From positions 62,001 through 126,000 of the forward strand of contig NZ_FNCC01000017.1 of NCBI RefSeq assembly GCF_900100955.1: 64,000 bases of DNA, written 5' to 3'. This document shows positions 50,844 through 59,385 of the stretch, piece after piece. Position numbers and translations under genes: made by a program. The stretch's first letter is position 1; every line of letters begins with the position of its first letter. Under the pieces are notes generated by a model. That model was not told the DNA's origin. It did not search any database and was given only the letters and a program-made list of their open reading frames with translations. Origin of the DNA: Lentzea fradiae (GTDB lineage: Bacteria > Actinomycetota > Actinomycetes > Mycobacteriales > Pseudonocardiaceae).

Positions 50844-51130
50844 TCCTCGGCGCGGGGACGTTCCTCATCCGGTTCGCCGGCCCGCTGCTGCGCAACCGTT
50901 TCACCCTGCCCGACAAGGTCCGCGACGTCATCTCGGCGAGCGCGACGGTGCTGCTGCTGGCGCTGGTCGCGGTCTCGGCGCTGACCAACGGCAAGCAGTT
51001 CGGCGGCTGGGCGCTCGCGGCCGGTGTCCTGGTGGGCGGGCTCGCGGCGTGGCGGAAGCTGCCGTTCGTCGCCGTCATCGTGCTGGCCGCCGCCACCACG
51101 GCCGGGCTGAGGTTCCTCGGCGTCAGCTGA
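50822..51130 (+). CDS. azlD: AzlD-family amino acid export subunit
   Basis: 102 residues with four short hydrophobic helices. 'LGAGTFLIRFAGPLLRNRF' near the start and 'SASATVLLLALVAVSAL' are typical of AzlD. GTG 50822 overlaps the azlC end. Partner of AzlC in a two-component exporter. Confidence 0.9.
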   Translation: MPVTAVLILGAGTFLIRFAGPLLRNRFTLPDKVRDVISASATVLLLALVAVSALTNGKQFGGWALAAGVLVGGLAAWRKLPFVAVIVLAAATTAGLRFLGVS

Positions 51131-51145
51131 GCACACCTTCCGGCA

Positions 51146-51289
51146 GTGCTCTCCGTAACCCCCCGCCCGCTCGCGACTCCCTTTCGTGTTTCCCGCCGGG
51201 TACGCGGGGGCCCCGCGTACCTTCTGCTCGAACGCGGGGCCCCCGCGTCCTACAGCCACGTCACGTAGAGGCAGTGGTGAACACTGGTG
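51146..51289 (-). repeat. GC-rich palindromic intergenic repeat, copy B
   Basis: Its reverse complement aligns along about 130 bases with 60015-60160: shared blocks include GTGACGTGGC, GTACGCGGGGCCCCCGCGTA, CGGCGGGAAAC, GCGAGCGGG and GTTACGGAGAG, all in the same order. It contains two successive ACGCGGGG/CCCCGCGT palindromes. It lies between convergent azlD and the Lrp gene. Confidence 0.85.
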
Positions 51290-51344
51290 GATGACGCGCG
51301 GGCGGGTGGGGGAGGGAAGGCTGGGCGAGACTTCCGGTGCGCCA

Positions 51345-51785
51345 CTAGTGCTTGCGGACGTGCGAGAACAGCAGGTTCGTGTGCACCTCGGTCACCTCGC
51401 GGCGGCTCGTGAACTTGTCGAGCACGAGCCGTTGCAGATGGCCGACGTCCGCCACCCCGACGTGGACGAGGAAGTCCTCCGGGCCGGTGACGTGCGAGAG
51501 GGCAAGCGTTTCCGGCAGTGACAGCACGTAGGCCATGAACGGGTCGACGATCTCCTTGGTGTGCGGGCGGATCTTCACCGCGAGCATCGCCTGGACGTGC
51601 CGCCCGACGGCCGCCGGGTCGATCTCCGCGTGGTAGCCGGTGATCACGCCGCGTTCCCGCAGCGCGCGGTGCCGGACGACCGCCGTGGACTGCGCGACGT
51701 TCACGCGTTCGGCCAGGTCCTTGTTCTGCAGCCGCGCGTCCTTCCGCAGTTCTCGCACGATGGCCTCGTCGATCGCATCCAGCAC
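51345..51785 (-). CDS. Lrp/AsnC-family transcriptional regulator
   Basis: 146 residues. N-terminal winged helix ('RLQNKDLAERVNVAQSTAVV', about 18-37) and C-terminal RAM effector-binding domain ('VTGPEDFLVHVGVADVGHLQ'). Divergent from a Cys/Met-type PLP enzyme with a 74-base gap, so it very likely controls that gene and perhaps the permease that follows, in response to an amino acid. Confidence 0.92.
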   Translation of the reverse strand: MLDAIDEAIVRELRKDARLQNKDLAERVNVAQSTAVVRHRALRERGVITGYHAEIDPAAVGRHVQAMLAVKIRPHTKEIVDPFMAYVLSLPETLALSHVTGPEDFLVHVGVADVGHLQRLVLDKFTSRREVTEVHTNLLFSHVRKH

Positions 51786-51859
51786 GGCTGTTCTCCGTTC
51801 CGCCGAATCGGCTGCGGTTGTTCGTCCACTCCGCCGAGTCAGTCTTCACCATTCGGGCC

Positions 51860-53047
51860 ATGACGCGCATCGAGACCATCGCAGTGCACGGCGGCCGCGA
51901 CGACCTGGCGGAGCTCGGCGTGCACGCGCCCCCGATCGACCTGTCCACCACCTACCCCGTGCCCGACCAGGCGCTCGGCGGGCAGGCGCTGGGCGACTGG
52001 GCCATCGGGGCCGCGCACGCCACCTCGCCCGTCTACGCGCGGCTGCACAACCCGACGGTCGCGCGGTTCGAACAGGCGCTCGCCGCCCTGGAGCACACCG
52101 AGACGTCGGTGGCGTTCGGCAGCGGCATGGCCGCGGTGACCGCCGTGGTCCAGGCCGCCTGCGTGATGGCGCAGAAGCCGCACGTCGTGGCGGTGCGGCC
52201 GTTGTACGGAGGCACCGACCACCTGCTGTCGTCCGGGCTGCTCGGCGTCACGACCACGTACGTCGAGGCCGGTCTCGTGGCGTCCGCGATCCGGCCGGAC
52301 ACCGGGCTCGTCGTCGTCGAGACGCCGGCCAACCCCAACCTCGACCTCGTCGACATCGAGCACGTCGTGCGGCAGGCCGGGGGAGTGCCGGTGCTGGTCG
52401 ACAACACGTTCGCCACACCGATTTTGCAGAACCCTGCCCTGCACGGCGCCACGTACGTCCTGCACTCCGGCACCAAGTACCTCGGCGGTCACGGCGACGT
52501 GCTCGGCGGCGTCGTGGCGTGCTCGGAGGAACGGGCGGCGGCGTTGCGGCAGGTCCGGATCATCACCGGCGCCGTGCTGCACCCGCTGGGCGGCTACCTG
52601 CTGCACCGCGGGCTCGCCACGCTGCCGCTGCGCGTCGAGGCCGCGTCCCGGTCCGCCGCCGTGCTGGCCGACCGGCTCGCCGAGCACGACGCCGTCGAGT
52701 TCGTGCGCTATCCGGTCGCGTCCCGGCAGATGCGCGGCACCGGCGCCATGATCGCGTTCGGCGTCCACGGCGACCCGACCGAGGTCGTGCGGCGGCTGAA
52801 GCTCGTCACGCCTGCCGTCTCGCTCGGGTCGGTCGACACGCTGATCGAGCACCCGTCCGCGTTGACGCACCGGCTCGTACCCGGCGAAGAACTGCGCGCT
52901 TCTGGCGTTCCGGACAATCTTCTGCGCATTTCCGTCGGTTTGGAGCACGTCGAGGACATTTGGGAGGACTTGAGCTCCGCGCTGTGTGATGTCGATTACG
53001 TTAAGCCTTCCCCAACTGATTTCTTGGTGATGACCGCTTCTCGCTAG
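51860..53047 (+). CDS. Cys/Met metabolism PLP-dependent lyase (methionine/cystathionine gamma-lyase type)
   Basis: 395 residues from ATG 51860. 'SPVYARLHNPTVARFEQALAALE' PLP-phosphate Tyr/Arg region, 'VDNTFATP' Asp, and Schiff-base Lys in 'LHSGTKYLGGHGDVLGG' (about 204). The family includes gamma-lyases and O-acylhomoserine sulfhydrylases; the Lrp and permease neighbours suggest catabolism of a sulfur or related amino acid. The last ~20 codons are less GC-rich than the rest, with no sign of a frameshift. Confidence 0.88.
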   Translation: MTRIETIAVHGGRDDLAELGVHAPPIDLSTTYPVPDQALGGQALGDWAIGAAHATSPVYARLHNPTVARFEQALAALEHTETSVAFGSGMAAVTAVVQAACVMAQKPHVVAVRPLYGGTDHLLSSGLLGVTTTYVEAGLVASAIRPDTGLVVVETPANPNLDLVDIEHVVRQAGGVPVLVDNTFATPILQNPALHGATYVLHSGTKYLGGHGDVLGGVVACSEERAAALRQVRIITGAVLHPLGGYLLHRGLATLPLRVEAASRSAAVLADRLAEHDAVEFVRYPVASRQMRGTGAMIAFGVHGDPTEVVRRLKLVTPAVSLGSVDTLIEHPSALTHRLVPGEELRASGVPDNLLRISVGLEHVEDIWEDLSSALCDVDYVKPSPTDFLVMTASR

Positions 53048-53123
53048 CGTCCGGACGCATCAGCGCGTCGGGGCGCGGGAGGTTCCGACGCGAGCAATTT
53101 TGCGTCTCGGAGGGAATCTCTTC

Positions 53124-54530
53124 GTGAGTTCTGCGGAAATCGACGCGGACGGCTACACCAAGGCGTTGAGCAAGCGCCAGGTGCAGATGATCGCCATCGG
53201 GGGCGCGATCGGCGTCGGCCTCTTCCTCGGTGCGGGCGGACGCCTCGCCGCGGCGGGGCCGTCGCTGATCCTGTCCTACGCGCTGTGCGGTCTCGCGGCG
53301 TTCTTCGTCATGCGCGCCCTGGGCGAGCTCGTGCTGCACCGCCCGGTCGCGGGCAGCTTCGTCGAGTACGCCCGCGAGTTCGTCGGCCCGTGGGCGGGCT
53401 TCACGGCCGGCTGGATGTACTGGGTGAACTGGGCGATGACCGGCATCGCCGAGATCACCGCCGTCGCGATCTACATGCACAAGTGGTTCCCCGACCTGCC
53501 GCAGTGGATCACCGCGCTGGTGGCGCTGGTCGTGCTGGTCGCCGTGAACATGTTGTCCGTCAAGCTCTTCGGCGAGCTGGAGTTCTGGTTCAGCGTCGTC
53601 AAGGTCACCGCGATCGTGGTGTTCCTGGTGACCGGCATCGGCCTGGTCATCGGCCACGCCGACATCGGCGGCACCACGGCCTCGGTCTCCAACACCCTCG
53701 GCCACGGCGGCCTGTTCCCCGCCGGGTTCGGCATCGCGCTGATGACGTTGCAGGCCGTCGTCTTCGCCTACGCGGCGATCGAGCTGGTGGGCATCGCGGC
53801 AGGCGAGACCAAGGAGCCCGAGAAGATCATGCCGCGCGCCATCAACGGCGTCGTGTACCGGATTGCGATCTTCTACGTCGGCTCGGTCCTGCTGCTGACG
53901 ATGCTGCTGCCGTGGCACCACTTCACGGGCACCGAGTCGCCGTTCGTGACCGTGTTCTCCGCGCTGGGAATTCCGGCGGTCGGTGACATCATGAACGCCG
54001 TCGTGCTCACGGCCGCATTGTCGTCGTGCAACTCCGGACTTTACTCGACGGGCCGAATTCTGCGCTCGCTCGCGCAGAAGGGTGAGGCACCCGCGTTCAC
54101 CGGCAAGATGAACTCCCGGCACGTCCCTTATGGCGGAATTCTGTTCACCGGAGTCGCCTACCTGTTTGGTGTGGTTCTCAACTACATCGTGCCGAAAGAG
54201 GCGTTCGACATCGCCATCGCCGTCGCCTCGCTGGGCGTGGTGTCGACCTGGGTGACGCTGATCGTCTGCCAGCTCAGGCTGCGGAAGAAGGCGCTGGCCG
54301 GGGAGGTCGAGCGGCCGTCGTACCGGATGCCCGGCGCTCCCTACACCTCGTACGGGACGCTCGCGTTCCTCGCGCTGGTGATCGGGCAGATGGCGTTCGC
54401 GGGGACCGCCGAGAAGATCGCGTTCTGGTCGATCCCCGTGCTCGCACTGGCGTTGTTCGCCGGGTGGCGCTTCGTCCAGGCGCGCCGGCCCGTCGGACCG
54501 GCGCGCGAGCAGCTCGTCGCCGCGGACTGA
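53124..54530 (+). CDS. Amino acid permease (AnsP/GabP-like APC family)
   Basis: 468 residues with 12 predicted helices. 'SKRQVQMIAIGGAIGVGLFLGAG' helix 1 and 'AGWMYWVNWAMTGIAEITAV' helix 3 are typical of the amino acid transporter (AAT) branch; 'ELVGIAAGETKEPEKIMPRAIN' is the conserved helix 6-7 loop. Starts GTG 53124 with GAGGGAATC upstream. Follows the PLP lyase by 76 bases and probably imports its substrate. Confidence 0.9.
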   Translation: MSSAEIDADGYTKALSKRQVQMIAIGGAIGVGLFLGAGGRLAAAGPSLILSYALCGLAAFFVMRALGELVLHRPVAGSFVEYAREFVGPWAGFTAGWMYWVNWAMTGIAEITAVAIYMHKWFPDLPQWITALVALVVLVAVNMLSVKLFGELEFWFSVVKVTAIVVFLVTGIGLVIGHADIGGTTASVSNTLGHGGLFPAGFGIALMTLQAVVFAYAAIELVGIAAGETKEPEKIMPRAINGVVYRIAIFYVGSVLLLTMLLPWHHFTGTESPFVTVFSALGIPAVGDIMNAVVLTAALSSCNSGLYSTGRILRSLAQKGEAPAFTGKMNSRHVPYGGILFTGVAYLFGVVLNYIVPKEAFDIAIAVASLGVVSTWVTLIVCQLRLRKKALAGEVERPSYRMPGAPYTSYGTLAFLALVIGQMAFAGTAEKIAFWSIPVLALALFAGWRFVQARRPVGPAREQLVAAD

Positions 54531-54532
54531 CG

Positions 54533-55438
54533 TCAGCGCTGGGCTGCCGCCGCCTTGGCCACGAGCGCGTCGATCGTGGACTGGTGCGGCTGGTCCAGCG
54601 CCACCGCCGACTCGTCGACGAGGCCGGTCAGGCGGCTCACCTCCTCCTCGGTCAGCTCCGCGGCCAGGCCGGCGGCGCTCACGTTGGCCCGCAGGTGGTC
54701 CGGGTTCGACGTGCCGGGGATGACCACGATCGCGGGCGACCGGCGCAGCAGCCACGCCAGCGCCACCTGGGCGGGCGTCGCCCCGAGCCGCCGCGCCGGA
54801 CCGGTCAGCTCGTCGTACGCGGCGAGCTGACCGGACGCCAGCGGGAAGTACGGGATGAACGTGATGTCCTGCGCCTCGCAGTCGGCGAGCACCTGCACGC
54901 CGCTGCGGTCGAGCAGGTTGAAGCGGTTCTGCACGGCCGCGATCGGCGTCAGCTCCTGCGCGCGGGCCAGCACCTCCGGTGACGCCCCGGAGAGCCCGAT
55001 GCGGCGGACGAGGCCCTGCTCGCGCAGCTCGACGAGCACGCCGAGCTTGTCCTCCAGCGGCACGTCGCTCTTCTCGGCCAGGCCGTCGCCGTCGAGCCGC
55101 AGGTAGGTCAGCTCGCTGTGCTCGGCTCCGAGGTCGGCCAGCGCCTCGTGCAACTGGGCCCGGACGGTGTCCGGGTGGTCGGTGATGATCCACGACCCGT
55201 CCGGCCCGCGCCCCGCACCGACCTTGTTCCCGACGACGATGTCCTCGGGGAACGGCCGCAGCGCCTCACCGATCAGCTGGTTGACGGTGCGCGGCCCGTA
55301 GGCGTTCGCGGTGTCGAAGAACGTCACCCCCAGCTCGACCGCCAGCCGCAGCACCTTCCGCGCCGACTCGAGGTCGTCCGGCAGACCCCACACGTTCGGC
55401 CCCGCGAGCTGCATGGCGCCGTATCCCACTCGGTTCAC
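54533..55438 (-). CDS. Aldo/keto reductase
   Basis: 301 residues from GTG 55438 (GGGAGAA site). Catalytic Asp/Tyr in 'FFDTANAYGPRTVNQLIGEAL' (about 43-63), Lys in 'VVGNKVGAG', and C-terminal NADPH motif 'VVIPGTSNPDHLRANVSA'. The expected active-site His is replaced: the equivalent strand reads 'LTYLRLDGDG', where typical members have hDxxxxH. Divergent from a TetR regulator with a palindromic operator between them. Substrate unknown. Confidence 0.88.
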   Translation of the reverse strand: MNRVGYGAMQLAGPNVWGLPDDLESARKVLRLAVELGVTFFDTANAYGPRTVNQLIGEALRPFPEDIVVGNKVGAGRGPDGSWIITDHPDTVRAQLHEALADLGAEHSELTYLRLDGDGLAEKSDVPLEDKLGVLVELREQGLVRRIGLSGASPEVLARAQELTPIAAVQNRFNLLDRSGVQVLADCEAQDITFIPYFPLASGQLAAYDELTGPARRLGATPAQVALAWLLRRSPAIVVIPGTSNPDHLRANVSAAGLAAELTEEEVSRLTGLVDESAVALDQPHQSTIDALVAKAAAAQR

Positions 55439-55490
55439 TTGCGTTCTCCCTGTTCGTATCACCGATGCGACTAAGTCCGTATCAGTGCCT

Positions 55491-55505
55491 CGTATCAGTG
55501 ATACG
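55491..55505. promoter_or_regulatory. TetR-type operator CGTATCA-G-TGATACG
   Basis: Perfect 7+1+7 palindrome between the aldo/keto reductase and TetR genes, 24 bases before the TetR GTG. Extra half-sites GTATCA occur at 55456-55461 and 55479-55484 towards the reductase promoter, so several repressor dimers may bind. Confidence 0.8.
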
Positions 55506-55528
55506 CCTGATGCCGTAGCATTGCAACC

Positions 55529-56218
55529 GTGGAGGAGACGAGAGCGCGGACGAGGCAGCAGGTCCTGGAAGCGGCGGCGGGCATCCTGGAACGCGACGGC
55601 GTCCAGGCGGTCTCCACCCGTTCGGTCGCGGCGGCGGCCGGTATCCGCGCGGCCTCGCTGTACCAGTTCTTCGAGGACAAGGACGGCCTGCTCGACGCGC
55701 TGGCGGTCCACGCGTTCGACCTCTACCTGGCCGGGAAGGACACGCTGCCGCGCACCGCCGACCCGGTCGCCGACCTGCGCCTGGGCTGGGACGCGCACGT
55801 CGCGTTCGGCCTCGCCCACCCCGCCCTCTACCTGCTGATGTTCACCCCGGCCCGCCCCGGCCGCCGCCCACCGGCCGGCGACCGGGCCCGCGTCCGGCTG
55901 CTCGGGTTCCTCGACCGGGTCGCGGAGGCGGGACGGCTGCGCGTGCCGCCCGCGGTGGCCGCCGAGCTGATGACGGCCGCAGCCATCGGGGTCACGTTGC
56001 GGCTGGTCAGCGCCGAGGACCCGGACACCGGCCTGTCGGCGAGGATGCGCGACACGGTCATCGGCTCCGTCGTCACGGACGTGGCACCGGCCGAGGAGTC
56101 AGGACTGGCGCCACGGGCGCTGGCGCTTGATGCCGCGCTCGCCGCTGCCGACGACCTGCCGTTGCGGTCCGCCGAGACGGCGTTGCTGCGCGACTGGCTC
56201 GAACGGCTGGCCCAGTAG
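55529..56218 (+). CDS. TetR-family regulator
   Basis: 229 residues from GTG 55529. N-terminal helix-turn-helix 'STRSVAAAAGIRAASLYQFF' (about 28-48), then a helical ligand domain ('YLLMFTPARPGRRPPAGDRA'). It sits beside a strong palindrome and a divergent aldo/keto reductase gene, its probable target. The VOC-domain gene follows after 10 bases and may be cotranscribed. Confidence 0.9.
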   Translation: MEETRARTRQQVLEAAAGILERDGVQAVSTRSVAAAAGIRAASLYQFFEDKDGLLDALAVHAFDLYLAGKDTLPRTADPVADLRLGWDAHVAFGLAHPALYLLMFTPARPGRRPPAGDRARVRLLGFLDRVAEAGRLRVPPAVAAELMTAAAIGVTLRLVSAEDPDTGLSARMRDTVIGSVVTDVAPAEESGLAPRALALDAALAAADDLPLRSAETALLRDWLERLAQ

Positions 56219-56228
56219 AAAGGACGGC

Positions 56229-56867
56229 ATGGCGTTTCTGGGGATGCTGAACGAGTTCTGCTGGATGGACCTCAAGACCCGCGACCCGGACGGCACCGCC
56301 GAGTTCCTCGGCACAGCGCTGGGCTGGCGGTTCGCGGTGGACGAGGAGGACTGGCGCAAGGCCACCAAGATCCACGCCGGTGATCACCCGATCGGCGGCG
56401 TGAGCGACCTGTCGAACCCGGTCTACCCGCCGGGCACGCCCGCCCACGTGGCGTTCTACCTGTCGGTCGACGATCTCGACCGGCGGGTGGAGGCCGCGGT
56501 GGTGGGTGGCGCCCGGCTCGTCGTGCCGCCGTTCGAGGCGGGCGACCAGGGCCGCACGGCGACGCTGGTGGACCCGGCGGGTGCCGCCTTCTCGCTGTGG
56601 GAGCCGCTCGCGTTCGCCGGGTGGTCGTTCCCGCCCGGCCTGGCCGGAGCCCCGCACCGCCTGGTCCTGGCCTGCGACCGGCCCGGCGAGGCCCGCAGCT
56701 TCTACCGCGACGTCCTCGGCGTGGCAGTGGAGTGCGCGGACTTCGTCGCGGCGCAGACCGCCGCGCCACGGTGGGAACTGGAGGTCTGGGCCGACTTGGA
56801 CGACGGGGTGGTGACGAGCCCGGAGGGGCTGACGTTCCGGGTGCGGCGGCGCCCGCCAGCGGCCTGA
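56229..56867 (+). CDS. VOC-superfamily protein (two glyoxalase/bleomycin-resistance modules)
   Basis: 212 residues, two repeats of the VOC fold: about 8-118 ('DLKTRDPDGTAEFLGTALGW', 'DPAGAAFSLWEP') and about 125-208 ('ACDRPGEARSFYRDVLGV'). Two-module proteins of this type occur as hydroxylase-like or resistance proteins in actinomycetes. The second module is short and lacks the end of the fold. Substrate unknown. Confidence 0.82.
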   Translation: MAFLGMLNEFCWMDLKTRDPDGTAEFLGTALGWRFAVDEEDWRKATKIHAGDHPIGGVSDLSNPVYPPGTPAHVAFYLSVDDLDRRVEAAVVGGARLVVPPFEAGDQGRTATLVDPAGAAFSLWEPLAFAGWSFPPGLAGAPHRLVLACDRPGEARSFYRDVLGVAVECADFVAAQTAAPRWELEVWADLDDGVVTSPEGLTFRVRRRPPAA

Positions 56868-56910
56868 CCGGTGACCGGCGTTGTCGGTGCGCTCGAATAA
56901 GCTGGTGAGC

Positions 56911-57543
56911 ATGGTTGCCGCCGCCCCTCCCGTCATCGGTGTGCTCGCTCTGCAGGGCGATGTCGAGGAACACCTCGTCTCGCTCGCCAAGTGCGACGTC
57001 ACCGCCCGGCCCGTCCGCAGGCCCGAGGAGCTCGACGAGCTGGACGGCATCGTGCTGCCCGGCGGCGAGTCGACGACCATGAGCAAGCTGCTCGACAACT
57101 TCGGGCTGCTGGAGCCGTTGCGGGCGAAGATCAAGGGCGGCTTCCCCGCCTACGGGTCGTGCGCGGGCATGATCCTGCTGGCCGACAACGTGCTCGACGG
57201 GCGCGAGGACCAGCACCAGCTCGGCGGGCTGGACGTCACGGTGCGGCGCAACGCGTTCGGCCGGCAGGTCGACTCGTTCGAGACCGACCTCGACCTGGCG
57301 GGCGAGAAGGTGCACGCCGTGTTCATCCGCGCGCCGTGGGTGGAGGCGGTGAGCGGCGACGTCGAGGTGCTCGCTACGGTGCCTGTCACGGCGGAGGCGG
57401 GGGATGCCGCCGGTAGGATCGTCGCGGTCAGGCAGGGCAACGTGCTGGCTACGGCGTTCCACCCGGAGCTCACGGGGGATGAGCGCGTCCACCGCCTGTT
57501 CGTGGACATGGTTCGTGGTTCGACTGGTTCGGAGGACAAATGA
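56911..57543 (+). CDS. pdxT: Pyridoxal 5'-phosphate synthase glutaminase subunit
   Basis: 210 residues from ATG 56911. Class I glutamine amidotransferase: 'GVLALQGDVEEH', 'LPGGESTTMSKLL', nucleophile Cys in 'AYGSCAGMILLA' (about 88) and His-Glu in 'ATAFHPELTGD'. It supplies ammonia to PdxS, whose gene is 11.4 kb upstream. Overlaps yebC by 4 bases (ATGA). Confidence 0.96.
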   Translation: MVAAAPPVIGVLALQGDVEEHLVSLAKCDVTARPVRRPEELDELDGIVLPGGESTTMSKLLDNFGLLEPLRAKIKGGFPAYGSCAGMILLADNVLDGREDQHQLGGLDVTVRRNAFGRQVDSFETDLDLAGEKVHAVFIRAPWVEAVSGDVEVLATVPVTAEAGDAAGRIVAVRQGNVLATAFHPELTGDERVHRLFVDMVRGSTGSEDK

Positions 57544-58289
57544 GCGGCCACTCAAAGTGGGCGACGACCAAGCACAAGAAGGCCGCCATTGACGCCAAGC
57601 GCGGCAAGCTGTTCGCGCGGCTGATCAAGAACATCGAGGTGGCGGCACGAACCGGTGGCGGGGACCCGGACGGCAACCCCACGCTGTACGACGCGATCCA
57701 GAAGGCTCGCAAGAACTCGGTGCCGCTGGACAACATCGAGCGCGCGCGCAAGCGCGGCGCCGGTGAGGAGGCGGGCGGCGCCGACTGGCAGACCATCATG
57801 TACGAGGGCTACGGCCCCAACGGTGTCGCGGTGCTCATCGAGTGCCTCACCGACAACCGCAACCGCGCCGCCACCGAGGTCCGCACCGCGATGACCCGCA
57901 ACGGCGGCTCGATGGCCGACCCCGGCTCGGTGTCGTACATGTTCAGCCGCAAGGGTGTCGTGATCGTGCCGAAGGCGGGCACGACCGAGGACGACGTCAT
58001 GCTGGCGGTGCTGGAGGCGGGCGCCGAGGAGGTCAACGACCTGGGCGAGTCCTTCGAGGTCGTGTCCGAGGCGGGCGACCTGATCCCGGTGCGCCAGGCG
58101 TTGCAGGACGCGGGCATCGACTACGAGTCGGCCGAGTCGAGCTTCCTGCCGTCGGTGTCGGTGGCCCTGGAGGCCGAGGGCGCCAAGAAGATCTTCAAGC
58201 TGATCGACGCGCTGGAGGACTGCGACGACGTGCAGAACGTCTTCGCGAACTTCGACGTGTCGGACGAGGTCATGGCCGAGGTCGGCTGA
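57540..58289 (+). CDS. YebC/PmpR-family DNA-binding regulatory protein
   Basis: 249 residues. Starts with the family hallmark 'MSGHSKWATTKHKKAAIDAK', followed by 'GGGDPDGNPTLYDAIQKAR' and 'YEGYGPNGVAVLIE'. YebC proteins act as transcription regulators and recent work links them to translation of proline stretches. Placement after pdxT mirrors mycobacteria. A strong hairpin terminator follows. Confidence 0.96.
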   Translation: MSGHSKWATTKHKKAAIDAKRGKLFARLIKNIEVAARTGGGDPDGNPTLYDAIQKARKNSVPLDNIERARKRGAGEEAGGADWQTIMYEGYGPNGVAVLIECLTDNRNRAATEVRTAMTRNGGSMADPGSVSYMFSRKGVVIVPKAGTTEDDVMLAVLEAGAEEVNDLGESFEVVSEAGDLIPVRQALQDAGIDYESAESSFLPSVSVALEAEGAKKIFKLIDALEDCDDVQNVFANFDVSDEVMAEVG

Positions 58290-58306
58290 GACGTCGCGGA
58301 CGCGGG

Positions 58307-58337
58307 AACGCCGGTCACGGGTGTGACCGGCGTTTTT
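58307..58337 (+). terminator. Intrinsic terminator after yebC
   Basis: AACGCCGGTCAC (58307-58318), GGGT loop, GTGACCGGCGTT (58323-58334), then TTT. Perfect 12-bp stem; it also lies just past the stop of the convergent hydrolase gene. Confidence 0.82.
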
Positions 58338-58344
58338 CGTCTGC

Positions 58345-59274
58345 TCACCGCACGTCGAGGGCGCCGATCGGGTCGGCCGCGTCCGCCAGTTCGGCCTGCA
58401 GCTGCTTCCACGGCAGGTCGTCGACGCCCAGCTCCGTCAGCAGGTACGCCCACGACGCGCGACGGACCAACGCGACGCGTTCGGGGCTCTCGTCGGTCGT
58501 GTCGGTGGCGTTGTAGCCGTGGATGCCGCCGAGCGAGTGCTCGCCGCCGAAGAGCGTGAGCAGGGCGCGGGCGCCAGGGCTCAGGCGGTAGACGTCGGTG
58601 AACCAGTCGGGGCCGCGGGTCGAGAGCAGCGACTGGTCGCGGTCACCGGCGACGGCGAGGAACGGCGTCGTCAGGTTGCCGAAGTCGGCGTGCATGAACG
58701 CGAAGTTCTCCTCGGCGAACGGCGTGAGCGCCTCGCCGGTGCCCGTCGTCGTGAGCAAGACCCCGGCCTTGACACGCGGGTCGGTCAGGTCGGGACCGGG
58801 CTTCCCGTCCGCGTCGAGGACGCGGGCGCCGAGCAGCATGCCGACGGTCTGACCGCCCCACGAGTGCCCCGCGACGGCGATGCGGCCGAGGTCGGCGCGT
58901 TCGGCGAGACCCGGCACCGCGCCGAGCACCTGGCCGAGGTCGTCGAGCACCCGCTGCACGTCCCGCACGCGGATCTTCCAGATGTCCGGATAACGCGGGT
59001 CGGCGGGCGTGAGGCCGAGCGTCACCGAGTCGAGGAACGTCGGCTGCACGACGACGAACCCGTTGCCCGCCCAGAAGTCGACCAGCGGGTCGTAGGACGA
59101 CATGGACTGGGTGTACCCGTGGGCGAACACGATGATCGGCAGTCCCGTGCCGGTGACCGGGGCGGACACCCGCACCTGGAGGTCGTCGCCGCGGTCGGGT
59201 GCGGGCAGCACGACGGGCTTGACGCTGATGATCGAGGTGCCGAACGAGGGCAGGGCTGTGCTGGTCACGGGCAT
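58345..59274 (-). CDS. Alpha/beta hydrolase (chlorophyllase/PET-hydrolase-like fold)
   Basis: 309 residues from ATG 59274. 'PIIVFAHGYTQSMSSYDPLV' oxyanion region, nucleophile elbow 'VAGHSWGGQTVG' (Ser about 135), Asp in 'AVAGDRDQ', and His in 'GGEHSLGGIHG'. No signal peptide, so cytoplasmic. Divergent from a TetR gene with a large dyad between them, suggesting inducible detoxification of an ester. Substrate unknown. Confidence 0.88.
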   Translation of the reverse strand: MPVTSTALPSFGTSIISVKPVVLPAPDRGDDLQVRVSAPVTGTGLPIIVFAHGYTQSMSSYDPLVDFWAGNGFVVVQPTFLDSVTLGLTPADPRYPDIWKIRVRDVQRVLDDLGQVLGAVPGLAERADLGRIAVAGHSWGGQTVGMLLGARVLDADGKPGPDLTDPRVKAGVLLTTTGTGEALTPFAEENFAFMHADFGNLTTPFLAVAGDRDQSLLSTRGPDWFTDVYRLSPGARALLTLFGGEHSLGGIHGYNATDTTDESPERVALVRRASWAYLLTELGVDDLPWKQLQAELADAADPIGALDVR

Positions 59275-59318
59275 GACAGGATCCTTCTGACGAGTGCGGG
59301 AGCACCGGCTGTACGCTG

Positions 59319-59360
59319 AACCGGAGCGCGGTTCCGAATATACGGAGCAACGTTCCGGTT
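59319..59360. promoter_or_regulatory. Large imperfect dyad, TetR operator candidate
   Basis: Two 18-base arms (59319-59336 and 59343-59360) match at 14 positions when inverted, around the spacer AATATA; outer AACCGGA/TCCGGTT and inner TCCG/CGGA are exact. It lies midway between the hydrolase and TetR starts. Confidence 0.7.
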
Positions 59361-59385
59361 GGCAAGCGCGGGGAGAGGTGTCGCG

